64,000 nt of DNA from contig NZ_AP027149.1 of assembly GCF_027925445.1 (NCBI RefSeq), positions 2,108,001 to 2,172,000 of the forward strand. Reading direction: 5' to 3'. The notes below the pieces were generated by a model. It did no database searches and was not told the DNA's origin. It saw only the letters and a program-made list of their open reading frames with translations. A program made the position numbers and the translations under genes. Source of the stretch: Methylocystis bryophila. Lineage in GTDB: Bacteria > Pseudomonadota > Alphaproteobacteria > Rhizobiales > Beijerinckiaceae. Positions within the stretch are counted from its first letter, which is position 1; every line of letters starts with the position of its first letter. Positions 42,852 through 52,428 of this stretch are shown one piece after another.

Positions 42852-44777
42852 ATGAATCCCAAATTGAAAAAATTCGCGCCTTGGATCCTGATCGGCGCGC
42901 TCACCGCGCTCGGGATCTATCTCGCGCTGGATCAGCGCGGGCAGCGCACATCGATCCGCGACATCACCTATAGCGAGCTGCTGATCCAAATCGACGAAGG
43001 CCGCGTTCACGACGTGACGATCTCCGGCAACGAGATCACCGGCCACTTCAACGACAACCGCAGTTTCGCGACTTATGCGCCAAACGACCCGGACCTCGTC
43101 TCGAAGCTCGAGACCAAGAAGGTGCAGATTTCGGCCAGGCCGTCGGGCGACGTGAACGGCTTCTGGATGACGCTGTTGCTCAACGCCTTGCCGCTCGTGC
43201 TGTTCATCGGCCTGTGGATTTACATGTCCCGCCAGATGCAGGGCGGCATGGGCGGCCGGGCCATGGGCTTTGGCAAGTCGAAGGCGAAGCTTCTGACGGA
43301 GTCGCAGGGCCGCGTGACCTTTGAGGACGTCGCCGGCGTCGACGAGGCCAAGGAGGATTTGCAGGAGATCGTCGAGTTCCTGCGCGATCCGCAGAAGTTC
43401 CAGCGGCTCGGCGGCCGCATTCCGCGCGGCGTGCTGCTCGTCGGTCCGCCCGGCACCGGCAAGACGCTGCTCGCGCGCGCCATTGCGGGCGAGGCGAATG
43501 TGCCCTTCTTCACGATCTCGGGCTCGGACTTCGTCGAGATGTTCGTGGGCGTCGGCGCCTCGCGCGTGCGCGACATGTTCGAGCAGGCCAAGAAGAACGC
43601 GCCCTGCATCATCTTCGTCGACGAGATCGACGCGGTGGGCCGCCATCGCGGCGCGGGGCTTGGCGGCGGCAATGACGAGCGCGAGCAGACGCTCAATCAG
43701 CTGCTCGTGGAGATGGACGGCTTCGAAGCCAATGAAGGCATCATCCTGATCGCCGCAACCAACCGTCCGGACGTGCTCGATCCGGCGCTGATGCGTCCGG
43801 GTCGCTTCGACCGTCAGATCAACGTGCCGAATCCGGACTTCATCGGCCGCGAGAAGATCCTGAAGGTTCACGCGCGCAAGGTGCCTTTGGCGCCGGACGT
43901 GGATCTGAAGGTGGTGGCGCGCGGCACGCCCGGCTTTTCGGGCGCGGATCTGATGAATCTCGTCAATGAGGCGGCGCTGCTCGCGGCGCGGCGCTCGAAG
44001 CGCATCGTGACCAAGGCCGAGTTCGAGGACTCGCGCGACAAGATCATGATGGGCGCGGAGCGGCGCACGCTGATGATGACGGATGAGGAGAAAAGCCTCA
44101 CCGCCTATCACGAAGGCGGGCATGCGCTGGTGTCCCTGAACATGAAAGGCTCGGTGCCCATTCACAAGGCGACGATCATTCCGCGCGGCCGCGCGCTCGG
44201 CATGGTGCAGGGCCTGCCCGAGCGCGATCAGATCTCGCAGAGCTACGAGCAGTTCATCGCGATGCTCGCGATGGCGATGGGCGGGCGCGTCGCCGAGGAG
44301 CTCGTGTTCGGGCACGACAAGGTCACTTCGGGCGCCGCGAGCGACATTCAGCAATGCACCCGGGTCGCTCGAGCGATGGTGACGCAGCTCGGATTCTCCG
44401 ACAAGCTCGGCACGGTGGCCTATGCGGATCCTCAGCAGGAGCAGTTTCTCGGCTATTCGCTCGGCCGGCAGGTCACCTTGTCGGAGGCGACTCAGCAGAC
44501 GATCGACGCCGAGGTGCGCCGCCTCGTGTCGGAAGCTTACGCTACGGCGAAGCGGATCCTGTCCGAGAAGCGTGAGGACCTCGAAACCATCGCCAAGGGC
44601 CTTCTCGAATTCGAGACGCTGAGCGGCGACGAGCTGAAGGGATTGTTGAACGGCGTGCAGCCGGTGCGTGAGGATACGAGCAGCGCGCCGCCACAGCCGC
44701 CGCGCTCCTCGGCCGTTCCTTCAACCGGCCGCAAGCCCGAGCCGGACGTCGGCGGCCTGGAGCCCCATCCCGTTTGA
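42852..44777 (+). CDS. ftsH: ATP-dependent zinc metalloprotease FtsH
   Basis: FtsH is the membrane-anchored AAA protease that removes misassembled membrane proteins and short-lived regulators. The 641-residue chain (ATG 42852, AGAGG upstream) has membrane segments at about residues 9-26 and 98-117 around a periplasmic domain. Then come Walker A GPPGTGKTLLARAIAGE near residue 198, Walker B CIIFVDEIDAVGRHRG, the SRH region RPDVLDPALMRPGRFDRQI and the protease site AYHEGGHAL near residue 420. In many relatives tilS precedes ftsH; here it does not. Confidence 0.97.
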   Translation: MNPKLKKFAPWILIGALTALGIYLALDQRGQRTSIRDITYSELLIQIDEGRVHDVTISGNEITGHFNDNRSFATYAPNDPDLVSKLETKKVQISARPSGDVNGFWMTLLLNALPLVLFIGLWIYMSRQMQGGMGGRAMGFGKSKAKLLTESQGRVTFEDVAGVDEAKEDLQEIVEFLRDPQKFQRLGGRIPRGVLLVGPPGTGKTLLARAIAGEANVPFFTISGSDFVEMFVGVGASRVRDMFEQAKKNAPCIIFVDEIDAVGRHRGAGLGGGNDEREQTLNQLLVEMDGFEANEGIILIAATNRPDVLDPALMRPGRFDRQINVPNPDFIGREKILKVHARKVPLAPDVDLKVVARGTPGFSGADLMNLVNEAALLAARRSKRIVTKAEFEDSRDKIMMGAERRTLMMTDEEKSLTAYHEGGHALVSLNMKGSVPIHKATIIPRGRALGMVQGLPERDQISQSYEQFIAMLAMAMGGRVAEELVFGHDKVTSGAASDIQQCTRVARAMVTQLGFSDKLGTVAYADPQQEQFLGYSLGRQVTLSEATQQTIDAEVRRLVSEAYATAKRILSEKREDLETIAKGLLEFETLSGDELKGLLNGVQPVREDTSSAPPQPPRSSAVPSTGRKPEPDVGGLEPHPV

Positions 44778-44793
44778 GGACGGGCGCACTTAA

Positions 44794-44824
44794 GAAAAAC
44801 CCGGCGCGACGCCGGGTTTTTTTC
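44794..44824 (+). terminator. Rho-independent terminator after ftsH
   Basis: AACCCGGCG pairs with CGCCGGGTT over a CGA loop, followed by TTTTTC. The A-tract on the other side (AAGAAAAAC) could make it work in both directions. Confidence 0.9.
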
Positions 44825-44926
44825 GTTGCAGGGCTCCCTCTTTTCTTTCCCGCGCGGCTGGTCTAAGCGAGATTGATCTTCATCGACGCGCGCCGCGCCG
44901 AGATCCTCTTCCACTTACCAAGACCC

Positions 44927-45232
44927 ATGACCGGCAAAGACGGCGTTTCGGCCGACGTTCCTGCATATTTCGACGAAGCCGCCGCCGCGCGCCGGAGAAT
45001 TCGGGTGCGCGCTTGGCGGCGCGGCATGCGCGAGATGGACATTCTGCTCGGGGGCTTCGCCGATGCCCGAGTCGACGCGCTTGACGCGTCGGCGCTCGCT
45101 CAGTTCGAGGCGCTTCTGGAAGCCCCAGACGACGAGGCGTTCCGCTGGTTTTGCGCCGGAGTCGCGCCCGCGCCCCATGACACGCCGCTCTTCGCCGAAA
45201 TCCTCGCCTTTCACAGGGAGCGGGAGCATTGA
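44927..45232 (+). CDS. sdhE: Succinate dehydrogenase assembly factor 2
   Basis: SdhE promotes attachment of FAD to the succinate dehydrogenase flavoprotein. The 101-residue product (ATG 44927) has the diagnostic helix AWRRGMREMDILLGGFAD (the R-G-x-x-E motif that contacts the flavoprotein). LEAPDDEAFRWFCAGVA follows, and the chain ends LFAEILAFHRERE. Its stop overlaps the mfd start, so the two are coupled, as in other alphaproteobacteria. Confidence 0.9.
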   Translation: MTGKDGVSADVPAYFDEAAAARRRIRVRAWRRGMREMDILLGGFADARVDALDASALAQFEALLEAPDDEAFRWFCAGVAPAPHDTPLFAEILAFHREREH

Positions 45233-48200
45233 GCGCGCTGGCCGAAAATCTCAAATCCGCGGATGCGGGGCTTTTGCGTGCGGCGCTCTCGGGTTTCGCC
45301 GCCGGCAAGAAGCTGCTCTTTGCTCGCGCGCCGGAAGGCTTCGACGCCTTCGTCGCGGGCGACCTCGCGCGCGCGCTTGCGGCGAGCGCGGAGGGTCAGG
45401 CTGCGGTCTTCGTTCATGTCGCGCGCGATGCGCAGCGTTCGGCGCAGTTTCGCGAGGCGCTGCGCTTCTGCGTGCCCTTCTGCGAAATTCTCGATCTTCC
45501 GGGCTGGGACTGTCAGCCCTATGACCGAGTCTCGCCCTCGGCCGTGGTCGCGTCGCGGCGCATGGTGGCGCTCGCGCGCCTTGCCCGCGCGAAATCCTCG
45601 GCGGCGCGGCCCCGTGTCGTCGCGACGACGATTGATTGCCTGCTTCAGCGCGCGCCGCCGCTTGCACGCGTCGCCGCCGATACGCTTTCGGCCGCGCCCG
45701 GCAACGTCGTCCGACTCGACGAGCTGACCGGCTGGCTCGAGACCAACGGCTTCACGCGCGCGACGACCGTGCAGGAGGTTGGAGAATATGCGCAGCGCGG
45801 CGGGCTGATCGATCTCTACGCGCCGACCTTGCCTGGGCCTATTCGCCTCGACTTTTTCGGCGACACGCTGGAGTCGATCCGCAGCTTCAATCCCGAGACC
45901 CAACGCACGACGGGCCAGTTGCGCTCGCTCGATCTTGTGCCGATGAGCGAGCTGCGCATTGTCACTGAGACTATGCGACGCTTCCGCCAGTCCTATACGG
46001 CGCGCTTTGGCGGCGAGACGCGCGGCGACTCGCTCTATGAGGCGATCAGCGAGGGACGCCGCCATCCCGGCGCCGAGCATTGGCTTCCGCTCTTCTATGA
46101 GCGTCTCGACACGATCTTCGATTATGTCGGCGATGCGCCGCTGCTGTTCGACGCGCGCTGCGCGGAGGCGGCGAGAGCACGTCTCGCGCAAATCGCCGAT
46201 TATCACGAGGCCAGAAAGAGCGCTTTTGAGCTCGAGGGCGCGCGCTGCAATTACAAGCCGCTCGAGCCCGAGGCGCTCTATCTCTCGCAAGAAGAATGGT
46301 CCGCCCGCCTCGACGGCCGCGCGCAGGCGCGTTTCTCCGCGCAGGAGGCGCAGGCTGGCGAGCGGGACGCGCTCGATTTCGGCGCGCGCGTGGGACGCGA
46401 TTTCGGGCCCGAGCGGGCGCAGACCGAAGTCAATGTGTTCGAGGTTGCGGCGGCGCATGTGCGGTCCCTAGCGGCTTCCGGCCGCAATGTCGTCATCGCC
46501 GCCTGGTCCGACGGCTCGCGCGAAAGGCTTGGCCATGTGCTTGCCGAGCATGGCCTCATCGAGCCGCCTTTCGTTTCTGACTGGCCCCAGGCGCAGAGCT
46601 TAGGGCCGGGCGCGGTGTCGCTCTCGGTGCTTGGCGTCGAGCACGGCTTCGAGACGGCCGATCTAGCGATCATCGGCGAGCAGGACATTCTCGGCGATCG
46701 TCTCGTGCGCCGCCGCCGCAAGGCGAAGCGCGCCGAGGCCCTGCTGAGCGAGGCCGCGGCGCTTTCCGCTGGCGATCTCGTCGTGCATGTCGATTACGGC
46801 ATCGGGCGTTTCATCAAGATCGAGACGATCACCGCGGCGGGCTCGCCGCATGATTGTCTCGAGATCCATTATGCGGAAGGGGCCAAGCTCCACCTCCCGG
46901 TCGAGAACATCGAGCTCGTCTCGCGCTACGGCACGGAGGACGCGGAAGCTCAGCTCGATCGCCTCGGCGGCGCTGCTTGGCAGAACCGCAAGGCGCGCCT
47001 GAAAAAGCGCATTCGCGAGATGGCCAAGGGCCTCATCGCGATTGCCGCGCAACGCATGCTGCGCGCCGCCGAGAAGCTGACGCCGCCCGAAGGGCTCTAC
47101 GACGAATTTTGCGCGCGTTTTCCCTATGACGAGACCGAGGATCAGGCGGCGGCGATCGACGCGACGCTCAGTGATCTCGCGGCGGGGCGGCCGATGGATC
47201 GGCTGGTGTGCGGCGACGTCGGCTTCGGCAAGACCGAGGTCGCGTTGCGAGCCGCCTTTTGCGCGGCGATCGAGGGCAAGCAGGTGGCGGTGGTCGCGCC
47301 GACGACGCTGCTCGCGCGCCAGCACTACGCCAATTTCACGCAGCGGTTCGCGGGCTTTCCCATTCGTGTCGGCCGCCTTTCGCGCATGGTCGGCGCGGCG
47401 GAGGCGCGCGAGAGCAGGCAGGCGCTCGCCGCCGGAAGCATCGATATTGTCGTCGGCACGCATGCGGTGCTCGGAAAGACCGTGAGCTTCAGGGAGCTCG
47501 GCCTCGTCATCATCGATGAGGAGCAGCATTTCGGCGTCGGCCACAAGGAGCGCTTGAAAGAGCTGCGCGCCGAGGTGCATGTGCTGACGCTCTCGGCGAC
47601 GCCCATTCCGCGCACCTTGCAGCTCGCGATGACCGGCGTGCGCGAATTGTCGCTGATCGCGACGCCGCCAATCGACCGGCTGGCGGTGAGAAGCTTCGTC
47701 TCGCCCTTCGACCCGCTCATCGTTCGTGAAGCCTTGCTGAGAGAGCGCTTCCGCGGCGGCCAGGCCTTTTTCGTGTGCCCGCGCATCGAGGACCTCGAAG
47801 AGGCTGCAGCCTTTCTGCGCGAGAATGCGCCGGAGGCGAAATTCGTCGTCGCGCACGGCCAGATGCCGCCGAGCGAGCTCGAAGAGAAGATGTCCGCCTT
47901 CTACGACGGCAAATACGACATCCTGCTTTCGACGAGCATCGTCGAATCCGGTCTCGACATTCCCAACGCAAACACTTTGATCGTCTGGCGCGCCGACATG
48001 TTCGGCTTGGCCCAGCTTTATCAGCTGCGCGGCCGCGTGGGCCGCGGCAAGACGCGAGCCTATGCGCTGTTCACGACGCCGGCGAACCGCACGATCACGC
48101 CGCAGGCGCAAAAGCGTCTCGACGTGCTGCAGTCGCTCGACACCCTCGGCGCCGGCTTCCAGCTCGCAAGCCATGACCTCGATCTGCGCGGCGCCGGCAA

Positions 48201-48780
48201 TCTCCTCGGCGACGAGCAATCCGGCCACATCAAGGAGGTCGGCTACGAGCTTTATCAGCAGATGCTCGCCGACCAGATTGCGCTTCTGAAGGCGGGCGTC
48301 GAGGAACCGCTGGAGGAGGTCTGGTCGCCGACGATCTCCGTGGGCGCGCCGGTGACGATCCCAGAGGATTATGTCCCCGATCTGACCTTGCGCCTGCAGC
48401 TCTATCGGCGTCTCTCGACGCTCGAGACCGACGCCGACATCGAAAGCTTCGCAGCCGAAATGGTTGATCGCTTCGGCAAGGCGCCGCCGGAGGTCGAGCT
48501 GCTATTCAGGATCGTCGCGATCAAGGCGCTCTGCCGCCGCGCCCATATCGAAAAAATCGACGCCGGGCCCAAGGGCGTCACGCTCTCGTTCAAGGACAAT
48601 CTCTTCGCGGATCCGGCGGGGCTCGTGCGATTCATCGGCGAGCAGGGGTCGCGCGCCAAGGTGCGGCCGGATCAGAAGATCGTGTTCACTGGCGACTTCC
48701 AGTCCTTGAAGGACCGGCTCGCCGGGGTCAGGCACATTCTGCGCGCGCTCGTCGCGATCGCCGAGAAGAAAAGAAAATAG
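45229..48780 (+). CDS. mfd: Transcription-repair coupling factor
   Basis: Mfd removes stalled RNA polymerase at DNA lesions and recruits UvrA. The 1183-residue protein starts at TTG 45229, with GGGAGCGGGAG upstream. It has the UvrB-like N-terminal module (WDCQPYDRVSPSAVVASRRM, GYAQRGGL-type segment EYAQRGGLIDLYAP), the RNA polymerase interaction domain (AGDLVVHVDYGIGRFI), and helicase motifs GDVGFGKTEVALRAAF near residue 662, DEEQHFGVGHKE, STSIVESGLDIPNANT and QLRGRVGR. The C-terminal TRCF domain is complete. Length is normal. Confidence 0.96.
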   Translation: MSALAENLKSADAGLLRAALSGFAAGKKLLFARAPEGFDAFVAGDLARALAASAEGQAAVFVHVARDAQRSAQFREALRFCVPFCEILDLPGWDCQPYDRVSPSAVVASRRMVALARLARAKSSAARPRVVATTIDCLLQRAPPLARVAADTLSAAPGNVVRLDELTGWLETNGFTRATTVQEVGEYAQRGGLIDLYAPTLPGPIRLDFFGDTLESIRSFNPETQRTTGQLRSLDLVPMSELRIVTETMRRFRQSYTARFGGETRGDSLYEAISEGRRHPGAEHWLPLFYERLDTIFDYVGDAPLLFDARCAEAARARLAQIADYHEARKSAFELEGARCNYKPLEPEALYLSQEEWSARLDGRAQARFSAQEAQAGERDALDFGARVGRDFGPERAQTEVNVFEVAAAHVRSLAASGRNVVIAAWSDGSRERLGHVLAEHGLIEPPFVSDWPQAQSLGPGAVSLSVLGVEHGFETADLAIIGEQDILGDRLVRRRRKAKRAEALLSEAAALSAGDLVVHVDYGIGRFIKIETITAAGSPHDCLEIHYAEGAKLHLPVENIELVSRYGTEDAEAQLDRLGGAAWQNRKARLKKRIREMAKGLIAIAAQRMLRAAEKLTPPEGLYDEFCARFPYDETEDQAAAIDATLSDLAAGRPMDRLVCGDVGFGKTEVALRAAFCAAIEGKQVAVVAPTTLLARQHYANFTQRFAGFPIRVGRLSRMVGAAEARESRQALAAGSIDIVVGTHAVLGKTVSFRELGLVIIDEEQHFGVGHKERLKELRAEVHVLTLSATPIPRTLQLAMTGVRELSLIATPPIDRLAVRSFVSPFDPLIVREALLRERFRGGQAFFVCPRIEDLEEAAAFLRENAPEAKFVVAHGQMPPSELEEKMSAFYDGKYDILLSTSIVESGLDIPNANTLIVWRADMFGLAQLYQLRGRVGRGKTRAYALFTTPANRTITPQAQKRLDVLQSLDTLGAGFQLASHDLDLRGAGNLLGDEQSGHIKEVGYELYQQMLADQIALLKAGVEEPLEEVWSPTISVGAPVTIPEDYVPDLTLRLQLYRRLSTLETDADIESFAAEMVDRFGKAPPEVELLFRIVAIKALCRRAHIEKIDAGPKGVTLSFKDNLFADPAGLVRFIGEQGSRAKVRPDQKIVFTGDFQSLKDRLAGVRHILRALVAIAEKKRK

Positions 48781-48796
48781 CGAGAGCGTTGCCGGC

Positions 48797-49510
48797 TCAG
48801 CGCGGATGCATCGCAACCTTGGCGCCCGCGGCATGCTGGGCCTTGGAGATCGTCACGGCGGGAGCCGGCTTGGCGGCGGCGTCGAGACCATCATCTGGCG
48901 CTGCCGGCTCGCTAGCGGTCCGCGCAGTGACCGCCGCGACCATCTTGGAGACCAGCACGTCACGCACATTGGCGCCTTCCGCCGTGAGGATGACTTTGTA
49001 ACAGCGCAGCGGCGCCCCCAGCTGTTTGGCGGGAGCATATTTGTCGCCCGTTCGGATACGCCAATCGACGCGGCTCTTGGTCTCCGGGTCGTCCTCGATC
49101 GTGGCCAGTTTTAAATCGTGAAGGCGATCGTCGAGCGTGGCGGCTTCCTCGGCCTTCCAATCTTGCGTGTCGTATTTGCAGAGGTCCTTGAGACTTTCGA
49201 CAAAGATGAGGCGCTTCATCAAGGGCGCATTCAATTGTCTGATGTCCCGAGCGATCTTACGGCTCGTCTCGCTCGTGAGGTCGTTTTGATCGATATCGAA
49301 CAGGCGTTCCGCCGCGCGGATGTCCTGCGCGTCGAAGGTGAGGTCCGCGCCGGCGAGCTTCAGCTCGTGCAAAGAGTCGAAGCGGTCGGCGAGATAGCTC
49401 ACGATCGGCTGGATGTTGAGGGCCGAGTAGAGGATCACTGCGGCGAAAACGAGAGTGCAGAGGCAACGATTGACGAGCGACGAAAGCTCCTTGATGGATT
49501 GCATGTTCAT
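48797..49510 (-). CDS. Membrane-anchored protein of unknown function
   Basis: The 237-residue product (ATG 49510 behind GGGAGGGGG) has one N-terminal membrane segment (CLCTLVFAAVILYSALNI). A soluble part follows: a helical region rich in Asp/Leu/Arg (SLHELKLAGADLTFDAQDIR), a Cys in LKDLCKYDT and another in LRCYKVILTA, and an Ala/Pro-rich tail. I do not recognise the family. The strong ribosome site and coding-like composition support a real gene. It is convergent with mfd. Confidence 0.65.
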   Translation of the reverse strand: MNMQSIKELSSLVNRCLCTLVFAAVILYSALNIQPIVSYLADRFDSLHELKLAGADLTFDAQDIRAAERLFDIDQNDLTSETSRKIARDIRQLNAPLMKRLIFVESLKDLCKYDTQDWKAEEAATLDDRLHDLKLATIEDDPETKSRVDWRIRTGDKYAPAKQLGAPLRCYKVILTAEGANVRDVLVSKMVAAVTARTASEPAAPDDGLDAAAKPAPAVTISKAQHAAGAKVAMHPR

Positions 49511-49652
49511 TTCCCCCTCCCCGAGCCGAATAGGTCTCGGCGACTTCCAGGGTTAAAATTCCCTTAAATTTGTCGCGGGTCCGTGCGCCGTCGCTCCTAT
49601 CGACGGGTTTGCTCATTTTCCCGATGAGCTTGGGCTGGTCATGTGCTCTGCT

Positions 49653-51023
49653 TCACGCGGCTTCAAAGCGCGCTGTGAAGTGGCGCAGGAATGGCGCCTG
49701 CTGAACAATGTGATGCGGGCGAATCCGGTCGCGCGTGCGCCAGACAGCGTCAATTACCTCGATCACATAGTCGAAGTGGCTCTGCGTGTAGACGCGACGG
49801 GGCAGGGCGAGCCGCACCAGCTCATGCGCCGCCGGCTCTTCGTCACCTCCCGGCCGCGCCTTCCCGAACATGACGCTGCCGAGCTCGACCGCGCGAACGC
49901 CGCCTTCCAGGTAGAGGGCGTTGACGAGGCCGATCCCCGGATAATCTCGCGGCGAGAGATGGCTGCAAAAGGCGGCGGCGTCGATGAACACCGCGTGACC
50001 GCCCGGCGGCCGAACGAGAGGCACGCCTCGCTCCATGAGCCTTCGAGCGAGATAGTCCACGGTGGCGTGGCGATAGCGCTGGTAGTCCTCGTCGAGCGCC
50101 TCCATCAGCCCGACGGCGATCGCCTCGAGATCGCGTCCGGCCAAGCCGCCGTAAGTCGGGAAACCCTCGGTAAGGATCAGGAGATTGCGGAAGTCTTCCG
50201 CCCATTGATCGTCGTGGCAGCCGAAAAATCCGCCGATATTGGCCAGCCCGTCCTTCTTCGCGCTCATCGTCGCGCCATCGGCGAAGGAAAACATCGCGCG
50301 AGCGATTTCGATGAGGCTCTTGTCGCTCCAGCCGGCCTCGTGGCGTTTGATGAAATAGGCGTTCTCGGCGAAGCGGCAGGCGTCGAGAATGAGCGGAACG
50401 CCGTGTTTCTTCAAGAGTTGCTTCGCGTCGCGGATGTTTTGCATCGACACGGGCTGTCCGCCGCCGGAATTGTTCGTGACGGTGATCATGCAGAAGGGGA
50501 TTTTCTGCGCGCCCTCGGTCTCGATCAGACGCTCCAGCGCAAAGAGGTCGATGTCGCCCTTGAAGCGCTGCTCGGAATAAAGGTCGCGGCCCTCTCGCGT
50601 CAGCAGATCGACCGCCTGGGCGCCCACATATTCGATGTTGGCGCGCGTCGTGTCGAAGTGGCTGTTGTTGGGGACGATTTCCTTCGCCTTGAGACGCGTC
50701 GCAGCGAGGATGCGTTCGGCCGCGCGTCCTTGATGCGTCGGGAAGATGTGCTTAAATCCAGTGATGTCGCGCACGACGCGCTCGAAATTGCGCCAGGAGC
50801 GGCTTCCGGCGTAGCTCTCATCACCCAGCATTAGCGCCGCCCACTGCCGATCCGACATGGCGCCCGTGCCGCTGTCGGTCAAAAGATCAATCGTCACATC
50901 CTCGGCCGCGAGCAGGAAGACATTGTTGTGCGCGAAGGCAAGCCGAGCCGCGCGCGCTTCGCGCGTCGTCAGCGGCAAGGCTTCTGTCATCTTAATTCGG
51001 AATGGCTCGATGATCGTGCGCAA
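49653..51023 (-). CDS. tnaA: Tryptophanase-type PLP beta-eliminating lyase
   Basis: The 456-residue PLP enzyme starts at TTG 51023, seven bases after AGGAG; this start restores the family N-terminus RTIIEPFRIKM. Motifs are DLLTDSGTGAMSDRQWA, the PLP lysine in FADGATMSAKKDG near residue 255, FPTYGGLAGRDLEA and VYTQSHFDYVIEV. Three sites separate tryptophanase from tyrosine phenol-lyase. Here they read Asp in HFDTTR, a Leu in AVELGS where the phenol-lyase has its Arg, and His in LRHFTARF. All three follow tryptophanase. The likely products are indole, pyruvate and ammonia. No tnaB permease or tnaC leader was found beside it. Confidence 0.82.
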   Translation of the reverse strand: MRTIIEPFRIKMTEALPLTTREARAARLAFAHNNVFLLAAEDVTIDLLTDSGTGAMSDRQWAALMLGDESYAGSRSWRNFERVVRDITGFKHIFPTHQGRAAERILAATRLKAKEIVPNNSHFDTTRANIEYVGAQAVDLLTREGRDLYSEQRFKGDIDLFALERLIETEGAQKIPFCMITVTNNSGGGQPVSMQNIRDAKQLLKKHGVPLILDACRFAENAYFIKRHEAGWSDKSLIEIARAMFSFADGATMSAKKDGLANIGGFFGCHDDQWAEDFRNLLILTEGFPTYGGLAGRDLEAIAVGLMEALDEDYQRYRHATVDYLARRLMERGVPLVRPPGGHAVFIDAAAFCSHLSPRDYPGIGLVNALYLEGGVRAVELGSVMFGKARPGGDEEPAAHELVRLALPRRVYTQSHFDYVIEVIDAVWRTRDRIRPHHIVQQAPFLRHFTARFEAA

Positions 51024-51259
51024 CTTGCGACTCCTGCGCGCGGACTTCGAGACCGGCTCCGCCGCCGAGCGGAGCAGGGCCGGCACGGCGAACCCCCGCG
51101 ATAGATTACCTTGGCGGGCTGTTCGCAGCGTCAAGCTCCATTTGCGATGGGTTCGGAGGTTTCTCCGGCGCGACTGCGCTGGCGGGAGAAAAGGCTGTTG
51201 AAGAAGCGGGCGATCGATCTATCTGCCGGGCTGAATCTTTAACGCTCGGAGCGCCGCCT

Positions 51260-52372
51260 GTGACCTTTGAACGCTTTTGCCTGCGGCGGGCCGCCGCGCC
51301 GCTTTTCATCTTAGCCATCCTCTCGCTTCCGGGCGCACAACGCTCTTTCGCGGCGGACCGCTCGCCCGCCGCCGGGCGGTTCGCGATCCTCGACGCAAAG
51401 GCGGAGGCGGGACTCGAGCCGCGCGTCGAATTTCAGGAGTGGGCGACGCCAACCCCAGGCGAGCATCCGCATGATCCGCTCGCCACGCCCGACGGGGCGA
51501 TTTGGTACACGGGGCAGAAGGCCAACCTGCTCGGACGCGTCGACCCGAGCAACGGCAAGATCAAGGAATTTCCCCTGCCAATTCGCGATTCCGGACCGCA
51601 TGGACTGGTCTCGGACAAGGATGGGGCGATTTGGTTCACTGCGCAAAGCGGGGGCTATGTCGGTCGGCTGGATCCCAAGACCGGCCAGGTGCGCGAATAT
51701 TTCCCCAAAGACGCGCGGAAAATCGACCCGCATACGCCCATCTTCGATGCGAGCGGCGCGCTGTGGTTCACGGCGCAATCCGCCAATCTGATCGGCCGGC
51801 TCGATCCGGCGAAGGGCGAGATGGAGCTACTGCAGTCGCCGACGAAGGATTCGCTTCCCTATGGCGTCGTCATGGGCGCTGACGGGTCGCTCTATGTCGC
51901 CGAATTTGGCGCCAACAAGATCGCGCGGATCGATCCCGCCACGCGGCGCATCCAGGAATTCGGATTGCCGGACGAGGACGCGCGGCCGCGCCGCATCGCC
52001 GCGACCAGCGACGGCTTCATCTGGTACACGGATTTTACGCGCGGTCGGCTGGGACGCTTGAATCCCAAGACCGGGGAGGTCGTCGATTGGGAGTCGCCCG
52101 GCGGCCCGCAATCTGGGCCCTACGCCATCGCAGTTCTCGACGGAGAGGTCTGGTACGCCGAGACCGGCGCCGAGCAGAACATGCTGGTTCGCTTCGATCC
52201 CACGAGCCAGCGCTTCGAGAGCTGGCCGATCCCGGGAGGGGGCGGCGTCGTGCGCAACATGACGGCGACGCCGGGCGGCAGTCTCGCTCTCGCGCTTAGC
52301 GGCGTGGATCGAATCGCACAGGTCGCGATCGTCCGTCCGGGGCTGGACTCAGCGCCAAGGCCTCGTCAATAA
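51260..52372 (+). CDS. Secreted Vgb-like beta-propeller protein (virginiamycin B lyase family)
   Basis: The 370-residue protein begins at GTG 51260 and has a signal peptide (RRAAAPLFILAILSLPGAQR, then SFAAD). At least six repeats of about 42 residues follow, with the pattern (D/P)DGAIW(Y/F)T..., GRVDP/GRLDP, and a Phe/Tyr-Pro end: DGAIWYTGQKANLLGRVDPS, DGAIWFTAQSGGYVGRLDPK and so on. This is the fold of virginiamycin B lyase. Most chromosomal members are not shown to destroy antibiotics, so a resistance role should not be assumed. It is divergent from tnaA. Confidence 0.83.
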   Translation: MTFERFCLRRAAAPLFILAILSLPGAQRSFAADRSPAAGRFAILDAKAEAGLEPRVEFQEWATPTPGEHPHDPLATPDGAIWYTGQKANLLGRVDPSNGKIKEFPLPIRDSGPHGLVSDKDGAIWFTAQSGGYVGRLDPKTGQVREYFPKDARKIDPHTPIFDASGALWFTAQSANLIGRLDPAKGEMELLQSPTKDSLPYGVVMGADGSLYVAEFGANKIARIDPATRRIQEFGLPDEDARPRRIAATSDGFIWYTDFTRGRLGRLNPKTGEVVDWESPGGPQSGPYAIAVLDGEVWYAETGAEQNMLVRFDPTSQRFESWPIPGGGGVVRNMTATPGGSLALALSGVDRIAQVAIVRPGLDSAPRPRQ

Positions 52373-52428
52373 ACTTCGTCGAAGGCGGCCGGTGAAACCG
52401 GCCTTTGGCGGAGGATGCTTTCGCTAGA

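Noticed and set aside
51260..52372. Reading the propeller protein as an antibiotic-resistance gene
   Set aside because: The Vgb fold is widespread in chromosomal proteins of unrelated roles; there is no resistance context.
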